From Sphingomonas aerolata (GTDB lineage Bacteria > Pseudomonadota > Alphaproteobacteria > Sphingomonadales > Sphingomonadaceae): DNA of 64,000 nucleotides. The position numbers and the translations under genes are program-made. Below the pieces are notes generated by a model, which had not been told where the DNA came from, did not search any database, and worked only from the letters and a program-made list of their open reading frames with translations. The stretch covers positions 682,001 through 746,000 of the forward strand of contig NZ_PZZN01000003.1 in the NCBI RefSeq assembly GCF_003046295.1. Direction: 5' to 3'. Shown piece by piece: positions 16,218 through 25,160 of the stretch (positions are counted from its first letter, which is position 1; every line of letters begins with the position of its first letter).

Positions 16218-19200
16218 ATGGACGTACACGTCATCTCGAAAGCAACCGGGGCCGTCACGCGCGTATCGGGAGAGGCCGTGAGCCTCGATGCGCCGAGCGT
16301 CGTCCGGCTCGACCTTGCCCGCTCCGAAGTCGCGGGGTTCGAGCGTGAGGGCAATGCGCTCATCGTCCGCCTGACCAACGGGGACCATGTCGAGGTCGCC
16401 AATTTTCATCCTGAAGATGCCGGGGTCGCACCGCATGATCTCGTCCTGAACGAACCCGGCGGCACCATGTGGCAGGCGCGCGTCGCGCCGGGCGCGCCGC
16501 GCTTCGTCCCGCTCGAGGATCCCGAGGACCTTGTCGCGGCGGCGGGCGGCGGCGGTGGCGCCTCACTCGCGCTGCCCGCTGCCCTGCTGGGCGGGGTGGT
16601 CGCGGCAGGCGGCGCGGCGGCGGCATTGGGCGGCGGCGGCGGCTCGGATACACCCGCGACCCAGCCTGATCCGGCCACCCAGCCCGTCACCACCCCACCT
16701 GTGACGACCCCGCCCGTCATCACCCCGCCCGACACAACACCCCCCGCCGCTCCGAGCGTCACGATCGCAGGTGACGGCACGTCCGTCACCGGGCTCGGCG
16801 AGGCCGGCGCGACGGTCACAGTGCGTGATGCTGCTGGCGCCGTGATCGCAAGCGTCATCGTGGCAGCGGACGGCAGCTTTACGACGCCGCTGTCACCCGC
16901 TCAGTCCAACGGCGGCAGCCTTGCCGTCACGCAGACCGACGCCGCGGGCAATGTCTCCCCCGCTGTGCAGGTCGCTGCGCCCGATACCACCGCACCCGCT
17001 GCGCCCGAGGCGGCGATCGACGCTGGTGGTGCGACGATCACCGGTCGGGGCGAGGCGGGCGCGACCGTCACGGTGCGTGATGCTGCGGGCATTGTGATCG
17101 CCAGCGTCGTCGTGGCGGCGGACGGCAGCTTCACGACGCCGCTGTCACCCGCTCAGTCCAACGGCGGCAGCCTTGCCGTCACGCAGACCGACGCAGCGGG
17201 CAATATCTCCCCCGCCGTACAAGTCGCTGCGCCCGATACCACTGCACCCGGCGCGCCCGAGGCGGTGATCGACGCCGGTGGTGCGACCGTCACCGGTCGG
17301 GGCGAGGCGAGCGCGACCGTCACGGTGCGTGATGCTGCGGGCATTGTGATCGCCAGCGTCGTCGTGGCGGCGGACGGCAGCTTCGCTACGCCGCTGTCGC
17401 CCGCACAGGCGAACGGCGGCAGTCTCGCCGTCACCCAGACCGACGCCGCGGGCAATGTCTCCCCCGCCGTGCAGGTCGCTGCGCCCGATACCACCGCGCC
17501 CGGCGCGCCCGAGGCGGCGATCGACGCTGGTGGTGCGACCGTCACCGGGCGCGGCGAAGCGGGCGCGACCGTCACGGTGCGTGATGCTGCGGGCATTGTG
17601 ATCGCCAGCGTCGTCGTGGCGGCGGACGGCAGCTTCACGACGCCGCTGTCGCCCGCGCAGGCGAGTGGCGGCAGCCTCGCCGTCACACAGACCGATGCTG
17701 CGGGTAATGTCTCCGCTGCGGTGCAGATCGCGTCGCCCGACCTCACGGCACCGGTGACCCCCGCCGCGGCGGTGAGCGGCGACGGGACGCTGCTGAGCGG
17801 GACCGGCGAGGCGGGCGCGACCGTGACTGTGACCGACGCCAATGGCGTGGTGATCGGCACCGCGACCGCCGGGACGGACGGCGGCTTTGCGGTGCCGCTG
17901 TCGCCGGCGCAGACCAATGGCGAGACGCTGGGCGTCAGCCAGGCGGATGCGGCGGGCAATGCCTCACCCGTGGTCGGGGTCGTTGCGCCCGACATCACCG
18001 CGCCGGCAGCACCGACGATCGCGCTCGACGGCACCGGCACGATCGCGACCGGCACGGGCGAGCCGGGTGCGACCATCACCATCACCGGCGAGGACGGCGT
18101 TGTGCTCGGAAGCGGAAACGTCGACGCCGGCGGACGCTACGAAATCACGCTGCGGTCGGCGCAGACCGATGGTGAACGGGTCGAGGCGGTTCAGAGCGAC
18201 GCCGCAGGCAATGCGTCGGGCACGGCGAGCACGATCGCGCCCGACTTCACCGCGCCGGCGCAGCCGGTCGCCGCGATCAACGGGGACGGTACGCTGGTGA
18301 CGGGGACGGGCGAACCCGGGGCGCAGATCGTGGTCCGCGACCTTGCCGGCACGACGATCGGCATCGCGCAGGTCGGGGTCGACGGGCAATATAGCGTGCT
18401 GCTCGACCCGGCACAGGCGAATGGCGAACGGCTCAACGTGATCCAGACGGACGCCGCAGGCAATGCCGCGTCCCCACTGTCGCTGATCGCCCCCGACGTG
18501 ACCGCGCCGGCGGCCCCGGCCGCCGCGCTCGATGCGACGGGGACGATCGTGAGCGGCACGGGCGAGCCCGGCGCCCGGATCTCGGTCCGCGACGCCACCG
18601 ATACCGAGATCGGCGCGGCGATCGTCGATGCGCGCGGCAATTACGATGTCGTGCTCGTCCCGCCGCAGATCGACAGCCAGCTTATCTCGGTCGTGCAGGC
18701 GGATGCCGCGGGCAATGTTTCGACCGCCACCGCGCTGATCGCACCCGACCAGACCGCGCCAGCTGCGCCAACCGGGACGGTCGCCGCCGATGGTGCAAGC
18801 CTGACCGGGACCGGAGAAGCGGGTGCGACACTGACGGTGCGTAGCCCGGTCGGCGCGGTGATCGGCACGATCATCGTCGCGGGCGATGGCAGCTATACGG
18901 TAACGCTGACGCCGTCGCAGATCGACGGGGAAACGCTGAGCGTGCGGCAGGTCGATGCCGCGGGCAATGCCTCGCCCGAGGCGACCGCTGTCGCGCCCGA
19001 TCTGGTCGCCGATCTCGGCCCCGATGCACCGACCGCGACGATCACCATCGACGGCAGCGCGGTGACGGGGAGCGCGGTAGCGGGCGCGACGGTCACGCTG
19101 TTCGATGCCGATGGCGTGGTGATCGCGACGGGTCTCGCCGCGGGCGACGGACAGTATAGCATCGCGCTCGTCCCTGCGCTGCGTGACGGCGAGACGATCC

Positions 19201-22200
19201 GCGTGACGCAAACCGACGGCGACGGCAATGTCTCGCCCCCCGCGACCGCGATCGCGCCCGACCTGACCGCGCCCGACGCCCCCAGCGCGGTGCTCGACCA
19301 GACGGGTACGGCCCTGACCGGGACGGGCGACGCCGGCGCGGCGATCACGGTACGCGATGCCGACGGTACCGTGATCGGCACCGCGACCGCGAATGCCGCC
19401 GGGGCCTTTGCGGTGATCCTTGATCCTGCGCAGCGCGATGGCGGGACGCTTGCGGTGACGCAGGCGGATGCCGCCGGAAATGTCTCGGCCCCCGCGCTGA
19501 TCGCAGTGCCCGACGTCACCGCCCCTGCAGCGCCGACGGCGACCGTCGAGGGCGATGGCAGCCTGCTCGTCGGCACAGGCGAGGCCGGTACGATCGTCAC
19601 CGTGCGCGATCCATCCGGCACCGCGATCGGTACCGCGACCGTCGCCGCCGATGGCGGTTTCCGTATCGTGCTCGACCCCGTCCAGGCGGATGGCGAGACG
19701 CTGAGCGTGACGCTGACCGACGGGGCGGGCAATGTGTCCGCACCCGCCACCGCGATCGCCCCCGACATCACCGCGCCGGGCGTGCCGACCGCGACGATCA
19801 GCGGGGACGGTTCGGTCGTCACCGGATCAGGCCAGGTCGGCGCCACCGTGACCGTCACCGCGCCCGGCGGAGCGACGCTTGGGACCGCCATCGTCGCCGC
19901 CGACGGCGCCTATGCCGTCGCCCTCGTCCCCCCGCAGCTCGACGGCGAAGCGCTGTCGGTCGTGCAGGCCGATCGCGCGGGCAATGTCTCGGCCCCGGTG
20001 GGACTGCTGGCCCCCGATACCACCGCACCCGACGCGCCCGCCGCGACGATCAGCGGCGATGGCAGTCTCGCGACCGGTACCGGCGCGCCTGGTGCGACGA
20101 TCAGCGTCACCAACGCGGCGGGCATCGTGATCGGTACCGCGATCGTCGCGGAGGACCGAAGCTATGCCGCAACGCTGACCCCGGCGCAGGCCAATGGCGA
20201 GAGGCTCGGCGTGACGCAGGCCGACGCGGCGGGCAATGTCTCCGCGTCGACCGGCGTGACGGCCCCGGACATCACCGCGCCGCCTGCGCCCGTCGCGATG
20301 CTCGACGCGAGCGGATCGGTCGTCATGGGCACCGGCGAGCCCGGCGCGACGCTGACGGTCCGCGATGCTTTTGGTACGCCGCTGGGAACCGCGATCGTCA
20401 CCGCGCAAGGCGAGTATAGCGTCACGCTCGCGACCCCGCAGATCGACCGCCAGACACTGAGCGTGTCGCAGGCCGATGCCGCGGGCAATCCGTCGCCCGC
20501 AACCACACTGACCGCGCCCGACCTGACCGCGCCGGCCGCGCCGCTGGCCACCGTCGCGCCTGATGGACTCACGCTCACCGGTACGGGCGAGGCGGGAGCG
20601 ACGGTGACCGTCCGCGATCCGCTGGGCCGCGTGCTGGGTCAGGCCGTCGTCCAGGGCGACGGCACCTATACGGTGCCGCTCGATCCGGCGCAGACCAACG
20701 GCGAAGTGCTGGGGGTCGACCAGCGGGACGTTGCCGGAAACGGCTCGCCCATCGTGACCGCGACCGCACCGGACCTCGTCGCGGACACCACGCCCGATGC
20801 GCCGAGCGCCGCGGTCGACCCGGATGGCGCTGCGGTGGCGGGGACGGCGAATGCCAGTGCCGCGGTTATCGTCTATGATGCGGTCGGGACGATCATCGGC
20901 ACCGGCGTCGCCGGTCCGGACGGAAGCTACCGTGTCGCGCTCGTCCCCGCCCGGATCGACGGCGAGACGGTCCGCGTCACGCAGACCGACGCGGACGGCG
21001 ACGTCTCGCCGCCCGCCACCGCGGTCGCGCCCGACCTGACCGCCCCCGCCGCCCCCACGGCAATGCTCGATCTGACGGGAGGCGTCGTCACGGGCACGGG
21101 CGAACCGGGCGCGACGATCACGATCCGCGCGGCCGATACGACCAGTCTGGGCACCGCGATCGTCGGCGCGAACGGCGCCTATGCGGTGACGCTGACGCCC
21201 GCGCAGACCGATGGACAGACGCTGGCCGCGACACAGGCTGACGCTGCGGGCAATGTCTCGGCGCCGATCGCGCTGGTTGCGCCCGATTACACCGCGCCCG
21301 CCCTGCCCGTCGTCACGATCGCACCGGACGGCAGCACGGCGACCGGGATCGGCGAGCCGGGTGCGACCGTGACGATCCGTCTCGGTGCCGTCATCCTGGG
21401 CACCGCACAGGTCGCCGCGGATGGCAGCTACACCGCGCAGCTGAGCCCGGCGCCGGTCAATGGCGAGACGCTGTTGGCAAGCCAGGCCGATCCCACCGGC
21501 AACGTCTCGGCCATCGCGACCGTCGCGGCGCCCGACATCACCGCCCCGCCGCCGCCGATCATCTCCGCGATCACCAATGACGGCACGACGCTGACCGGGA
21601 CGGGCGAGGTCGGCGCACGGGTCGAGGTTCGCGATCCCGATGCCACGCTGATCGGCGTCGCGACCGTCGATGCCGATGGCCGCTATACGGTCACGCTGGC
21701 GCCGGCACAGGCGGCGGGCGGGACGCTGAGCGTCACCCAGGCCGATGCCACGGGGAATGTCTCGGTCCCTGCCAGCATCGCCGCCCCGTTCGACATCGCC
21801 GCGTTCGGCAATGTCGACGCCGCCGGCCTCGATCTCCTGCCGACCACGGCCCCGGTCGATCTGGGGAGCGCCCGCTATCTTGCCCTTGTCTCGCTGGGCC
21901 TCGTCGACCTCGACGCCGAGGTGCTCGCGGTTCGCAACGTCCGCTTCTCGGTGGCGGAGGGCCACAGCCTGGATGCACGGTTCACCTATGACGCGGCGGT
22001 GTCGATCGGCGTTGCCAGCGACTATGCGGTGGTCGTGCAGAAGCTGGTGGGGACGCAGTGGGTCGCGGTCACCGGCAACGGACCGGCCTCGCTGCTCGAG
22101 ATCGGTCTGCTCAACGGCAATCTCAGCGCGACCGAGACGCTGGGACCGGGCGTCTACCGGGCATTCCTGACCTTCCAGGGGACGGCGGGACTTGGGTTGC

Positions 22201-23717
22201 TCGGCGATCTGTCGGTCGCCGGGATCGATTCGGACTTTACCGACATTGCCGGTGCAACGCCGATCGCGGCGACCGGCAATGTCATCACCGACGCGGGCCC
22301 GGGTGGCGAGATCGACGTCACGGGCCCCGGAACCCGCGTCGCCAGCGTCACGGTCAACGGCGTGACGACCGACGTCGGACCGGACGGGAGCAGCGTCACC
22401 GGCGCCTGGGGCAGCCTGAGGATCAACCCCGACGGCAGCTACAGCTACACCCCCGTCGCGAATGCCGGCGCGATCGGGCGGACCGAGACCTTTACCTACA
22501 CGCTGGTAGACCCGACCGATGGCGAGCGTGAAACCGCGACGTTGACGATCGCGATCGGCAGCCCGGACATCACCGGCGCGCCGCTTGCGGTCGCCGACCA
22601 GGCGTTTGCCGACGTGACGTTCCAGAATGTCGTCACCACGCTGCCGCCCGCACAGGCGTTCGACTTCACGTCGACCGGGGCGATCCTGACGGGGCAAGCC
22701 ACCGGCACGGGCACTGGCAGTTTCACCGTCGCCCCCGCCGCGGTGTCGGATATCACGATCGTCGCCGCACGAACGGGCGGGCTGCTCTCCGTACTGCCGG
22801 CCTATACCGTCAGCGTGCGGAACGCCGAGGGAGTCGTCGTTCGCACCAGCACCATCAATACGGCGTTGAACCTGGGGCTCGGCGGCGTCGCGACCTTCAC
22901 CTTCGACGACCTGCCCAGCGGCAGCTATTCCTACCAGGTCAGCAGCAATGCTGCGCTGAGCGTCGGGAGTTTCGGCACCACGGTCTCGCTGGGCTCGAGC
23001 ACCTTGTTCCTCAACGATTACACGCTGGCGACGCGCGAGACCGCGACGGGCAATCTGCTCGACAATGACACGACCAATACCAGCTTCGCGGCGATCCGCG
23101 TCGATCGCGGCAGCGGTTTTGCCGAGATCGGCGACACTCCGGTCACGCTGACCGGCCGATATGGCACGCTGCAAATCGATGAGACCGGCGGCTATGCCTA
23201 TCAGCCCAGCGCGACGCTCGGCTTCTCCGCAGTCGATCTCACCGACAGCTTCACCTATCAGCTCGTCCAGCCCAATGGCGTGCTGTCCACCGCGACGCTG
23301 ACCGTGACGATCGACGTGCCCGGCGACGGACCTGCCGCTGCGGCGGGCTTCGCATCGGTCGCATCGGACGCAAACGGGTTCGCGGAGCTGACGGCGCTGG
23401 TGGAGACCGGGGACCTCGACGTCATCCCGCTCGACGCGCTCACGGTACAGAGCGTCGAATCGGGCGCGTTCGCGGCGGCCGGACCGGTGATCGGGCTCGC
23501 CACCTATGATCTGTTCGAGGGTCAGGGCGAGTTGGAGGACGTGCTGTCACAGTATCTTGCAGAGGAACCACAAGCATCGATCCGAGAAGAGCCCGATACG
23601 GTTTCGTTCGATCCGATCGTCGTCACGGAAATCGCCACCGTCGTCGATCCGTTCGATTACCTCGCCACTATCCCGGATCAGGATCAGAACGGACTTGTCA
23701 CCAGTCATGTTGTATAA
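16218..23717 (+). CDS. BapA-like giant secreted adhesin with about 20 Ig-like repeats
   Basis: A 2,499-aa protein. Residues 1-110 match the BapA prefix-like domain (MDVHVISKATGAVTRVSGEA, EVANFHPEDAG, NEPGGTMWQARV). A Gly/Ala-rich hydrophobic segment with poly-Gly follows (SLALPAALLGGVVAAGGAAA), then a Thr-Pro linker. About 20 tandem Ig-like repeats of roughly 84 residues occupy 170-1855, each opening PDxTAPxAP and containing TGTGEAGATVTV and VTQxDAAGNVS. The C-terminal 640 residues hold VCBS/Ig-like modules (SLRINPDGSYSYTP, LQIDETGGYAYQP). No RTX nonapeptide GGxGxD array was seen, so the secretion signal must be of the RTX-less type. There is no Sec signal peptide. The type I exporter genes follow directly. 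Such proteins build biofilm matrix and mediate surface attachment. AGGAGG precedes ATG 16218. Confidence 0.9.
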   Translation: MDVHVISKATGAVTRVSGEAVSLDAPSVVRLDLARSEVAGFEREGNALIVRLTNGDHVEVANFHPEDAGVAPHDLVLNEPGGTMWQARVAPGAPRFVPLEDPEDLVAAAGGGGGASLALPAALLGGVVAAGGAAAALGGGGGSDTPATQPDPATQPVTTPPVTTPPVITPPDTTPPAAPSVTIAGDGTSVTGLGEAGATVTVRDAAGAVIASVIVAADGSFTTPLSPAQSNGGSLAVTQTDAAGNVSPAVQVAAPDTTAPAAPEAAIDAGGATITGRGEAGATVTVRDAAGIVIASVVVAADGSFTTPLSPAQSNGGSLAVTQTDAAGNISPAVQVAAPDTTAPGAPEAVIDAGGATVTGRGEASATVTVRDAAGIVIASVVVAADGSFATPLSPAQANGGSLAVTQTDAAGNVSPAVQVAAPDTTAPGAPEAAIDAGGATVTGRGEAGATVTVRDAAGIVIASVVVAADGSFTTPLSPAQASGGSLAVTQTDAAGNVSAAVQIASPDLTAPVTPAAAVSGDGTLLSGTGEAGATVTVTDANGVVIGTATAGTDGGFAVPLSPAQTNGETLGVSQADAAGNASPVVGVVAPDITAPAAPTIALDGTGTIATGTGEPGATITITGEDGVVLGSGNVDAGGRYEITLRSAQTDGERVEAVQSDAAGNASGTASTIAPDFTAPAQPVAAINGDGTLVTGTGEPGAQIVVRDLAGTTIGIAQVGVDGQYSVLLDPAQANGERLNVIQTDAAGNAASPLSLIAPDVTAPAAPAAALDATGTIVSGTGEPGARISVRDATDTEIGAAIVDARGNYDVVLVPPQIDSQLISVVQADAAGNVSTATALIAPDQTAPAAPTGTVAADGASLTGTGEAGATLTVRSPVGAVIGTIIVAGDGSYTVTLTPSQIDGETLSVRQVDAAGNASPEATAVAPDLVADLGPDAPTATITIDGSAVTGSAVAGATVTLFDADGVVIATGLAAGDGQYSIALVPALRDGETIRVTQTDGDGNVSPPATAIAPDLTAPDAPSAVLDQTGTALTGTGDAGAAITVRDADGTVIGTATANAAGAFAVILDPAQRDGGTLAVTQADAAGNVSAPALIAVPDVTAPAAPTATVEGDGSLLVGTGEAGTIVTVRDPSGTAIGTATVAADGGFRIVLDPVQADGETLSVTLTDGAGNVSAPATAIAPDITAPGVPTATISGDGSVVTGSGQVGATVTVTAPGGATLGTAIVAADGAYAVALVPPQLDGEALSVVQADRAGNVSAPVGLLAPDTTAPDAPAATISGDGSLATGTGAPGATISVTNAAGIVIGTAIVAEDRSYAATLTPAQANGERLGVTQADAAGNVSASTGVTAPDITAPPAPVAMLDASGSVVMGTGEPGATLTVRDAFGTPLGTAIVTAQGEYSVTLATPQIDRQTLSVSQADAAGNPSPATTLTAPDLTAPAAPLATVAPDGLTLTGTGEAGATVTVRDPLGRVLGQAVVQGDGTYTVPLDPAQTNGEVLGVDQRDVAGNGSPIVTATAPDLVADTTPDAPSAAVDPDGAAVAGTANASAAVIVYDAVGTIIGTGVAGPDGSYRVALVPARIDGETVRVTQTDADGDVSPPATAVAPDLTAPAAPTAMLDLTGGVVTGTGEPGATITIRAADTTSLGTAIVGANGAYAVTLTPAQTDGQTLAATQADAAGNVSAPIALVAPDYTAPALPVVTIAPDGSTATGIGEPGATVTIRLGAVILGTAQVAADGSYTAQLSPAPVNGETLLASQADPTGNVSAIATVAAPDITAPPPPIISAITNDGTTLTGTGEVGARVEVRDPDATLIGVATVDADGRYTVTLAPAQAAGGTLSVTQADATGNVSVPASIAAPFDIAAFGNVDAAGLDLLPTTAPVDLGSARYLALVSLGLVDLDAEVLAVRNVRFSVAEGHSLDARFTYDAAVSIGVASDYAVVVQKLVGTQWVAVTGNGPASLLEIGLLNGNLSATETLGPGVYRAFLTFQGTAGLGLLGDLSVAGIDSDFTDIAGATPIAATGNVITDAGPGGEIDVTGPGTRVASVTVNGVTTDVGPDGSSVTGAWGSLRINPDGSYSYTPVANAGAIGRTETFTYTLVDPTDGERETATLTIAIGSPDITGAPLAVADQAFADVTFQNVVTTLPPAQAFDFTSTGAILTGQATGTGTGSFTVAPAAVSDITIVAARTGGLLSVLPAYTVSVRNAEGVVVRTSTINTALNLGLGGVATFTFDDLPSGSYSYQVSSNAALSVGSFGTTVSLGSSTLFLNDYTLATRETATGNLLDNDTTNTSFAAIRVDRGSGFAEIGDTPVTLTGRYGTLQIDETGGYAYQPSATLGFSAVDLTDSFTYQLVQPNGVLSTATLTVTIDVPGDGPAAAAGFASVASDANGFAELTALVETGDLDVIPLDALTVQSVESGAFAAAGPVIGLATYDLFEGQGELEDVLSQYLAEEPQASIREEPDTVSFDPIVVTEIATVVDPFDYLATIPDQDQNGLVTSHVV
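16728..21785 (+). repeat. tandem coding repeats of about 250 bp in the adhesin gene
   Basis: About 20 units of roughly 250 bases, each coding for one Ig-like domain. Units 2, 3 and 4 (about 16,980-17,745) are nearly identical even at silent positions, sharing for example GCGTGATGCTGCGGGC and CCAGCGTCGTCGTGGCGGCG. Units further downstream differ at most third positions. Units 10 and 17 are variant forms that open PDLVAD instead of PDxTAP. The pattern points to recent duplication in the first part of the array and older divergence in the rest. Confidence 0.88.
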
Positions 23718-23831
23718 GCATTCGAAACTGGTCTTTTCTAGAACCATTTCAGCAACTTAAAGACTGTTTACTCTATACGTTTCGTTAAGCACCCCTGTCC
23801 TTTGCTGGTGCCAGCAGAGGACAGGGACGCA

Positions 23832-25160
23832 ATGATCACTTCCACTATGAGCGCGATGCGATCGCTGGCCGCGGGCGTCCTATTGGCGGCTGTGCCGTGC
23901 AACGCCGGGCAAGCGGTCGACACCCCTGGCCCCGCGACGCCGGGTCCGGTGACGCTCGAAACCGCGGCACGCGAAGCGGTCGCCTGGCATCCGTCGCTGA
24001 CCGAGGCAGCGGGCGCGCTGGCGGCGCGCGGCGAGGAGGTGAAGGCGGCACGCGCGGGCTATCTCCCCACCGTCAGCGCCGGGATCGGCAGCGGGTTTGA
24101 CAGCCGCGTATCGGGCACCCTGCGGCCGCGACCCCAGTTGGGCGCGTCGCAAATGCTGTTCGATTTCGGCAAGGTGTCGAGCGAGATCGCGGGCGCGCGC
24201 GCCGGGACGCGGGTCGGGCGTGCCGAGATGCTGCTCGCGGTCGACACGCTGATCCGCGACACAGCCTATGCCGTGATCGAATATCAGCGCGCGTCCGCAC
24301 AGCGGATCATCGCGGCCGAGCAGGCGGACCGGATCCGCGAGATCAGCGAGCTTGTCGGCAAGCGTACCGCCTTTGGTGCCGCGACGCGATCGGATGCGCT
24401 GCAGGCGCAGGCGCGGGTCGAGGCGGCGACGGCGAGCCTCGCGACGGTCGAGGCGGCGGAACGCCGCTGGGCGAGCAATCTGGCCTTCCTGCTCGGTCGC
24501 GACGCCCCGCCCGCCGCGGTGTCCGCCGACGTTCCGGACTGGCTGATGCGGAGCTGTTCGGGTCCGGTGCCCGCCTGGGAGACGGTGCCGCTGGTCATGG
24601 CCGCCGAGGCGCAGGCGGACCGCGCCGCCGCCGCGCTGCGTCGCAGCCGCGCGGACCGCTATCCGACGCTGTCGATCGGCGGCGACGCCTCGACCGACGT
24701 GACCGCGCCGCTCGGCAATCGCAGCATCTACAATGTCGGCCTGCGCGTCTCGAGCAACATCTTCGCGGGCGGCGTCACGCGTGCGCGTGCGCGCGGCGCG
24801 GCGTTCGAGCTGGAGGCGGCCCAGGCCGCCACGCGCCGGGTCCGCAACGAGAGCAGCCAGCGGCTGGCAGAGGCCCGCCAGCAGATCGACAGCCTGTCAC
24901 AGGTCGTCGCCACGCTGCAGTCGCGCCAGACCAACATGCGCGAGACGGGGCGGCTGTACCGGATCCAGTATCTCGAAATGGGCACGCGCACGCTCGTCGA
25001 TCTGCTCAACGCCGAACAGGAATTCCAGCAGGTCCGGTTCGAGGCGGTGAACGTCGCGCAGACCCTGCGCAGCCTTCAGGTCGATTGCCTGTATCTGTCG
25101 GGCCGGATGCGCGACGCGTTTGCGCTGTCCGGTGCGACGGTGCGCGGGGTGACGCTGTGA
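23832..25160 (+). CDS. TolC-family outer-membrane protein of the adhesin type I exporter
   Basis: A 442-aa outer-membrane channel, started at ATG 23832 after GAGGACAGGG. A Sec signal peptide of about 32 residues (SLAAGVLLAAVPCNAGQA) precedes the mature protein. The TolC repeat pattern is clear: TLETAAREAVAWHPSL at the N-terminus, LRPRPQLGASQMLFDFGKVS, then the second half with GLRVSSNIFAGGVTRARARG and RLYRIQYLEMGTRTLVDLLN AEQE. It resembles LapE/AggA-type proteins of large-adhesin exporters. It overlaps the ABC gene by GTGA, forming the outer channel of the same system. Confidence 0.9.
   Translation: MITSTMSAMRSLAAGVLLAAVPCNAGQAVDTPGPATPGPVTLETAAREAVAWHPSLTEAAGALAARGEEVKAARAGYLPTVSAGIGSGFDSRVSGTLRPRPQLGASQMLFDFGKVSSEIAGARAGTRVGRAEMLLAVDTLIRDTAYAVIEYQRASAQRIIAAEQADRIREISELVGKRTAFGAATRSDALQAQARVEAATASLATVEAAERRWASNLAFLLGRDAPPAAVSADVPDWLMRSCSGPVPAWETVPLVMAAEAQADRAAAALRRSRADRYPTLSIGGDASTDVTAPLGNRSIYNVGLRVSSNIFAGGVTRARARGAAFELEAAQAATRRVRNESSQRLAEARQQIDSLSQVVATLQSRQTNMRETGRLYRIQYLEMGTRTLVDLLNAEQEFQQVRFEAVNVAQTLRSLQVDCLYLSGRMRDAFALSGATVRGVTL

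Noticed and set aside
16728..21785. Regular 250-base repeats considered as a CRISPR-like array
   Set aside because: The units are much too long, are contiguous and keep one open reading frame throughout; they code for Ig-like domains.
19827..23174. A 1,115-codon minus-strand frame inside the adhesin gene
   Set aside because: It mirrors the Ig-repeat coding sequence and is nearly all Arg, Asp and Gly; produced by GC-rich third positions of the real gene.
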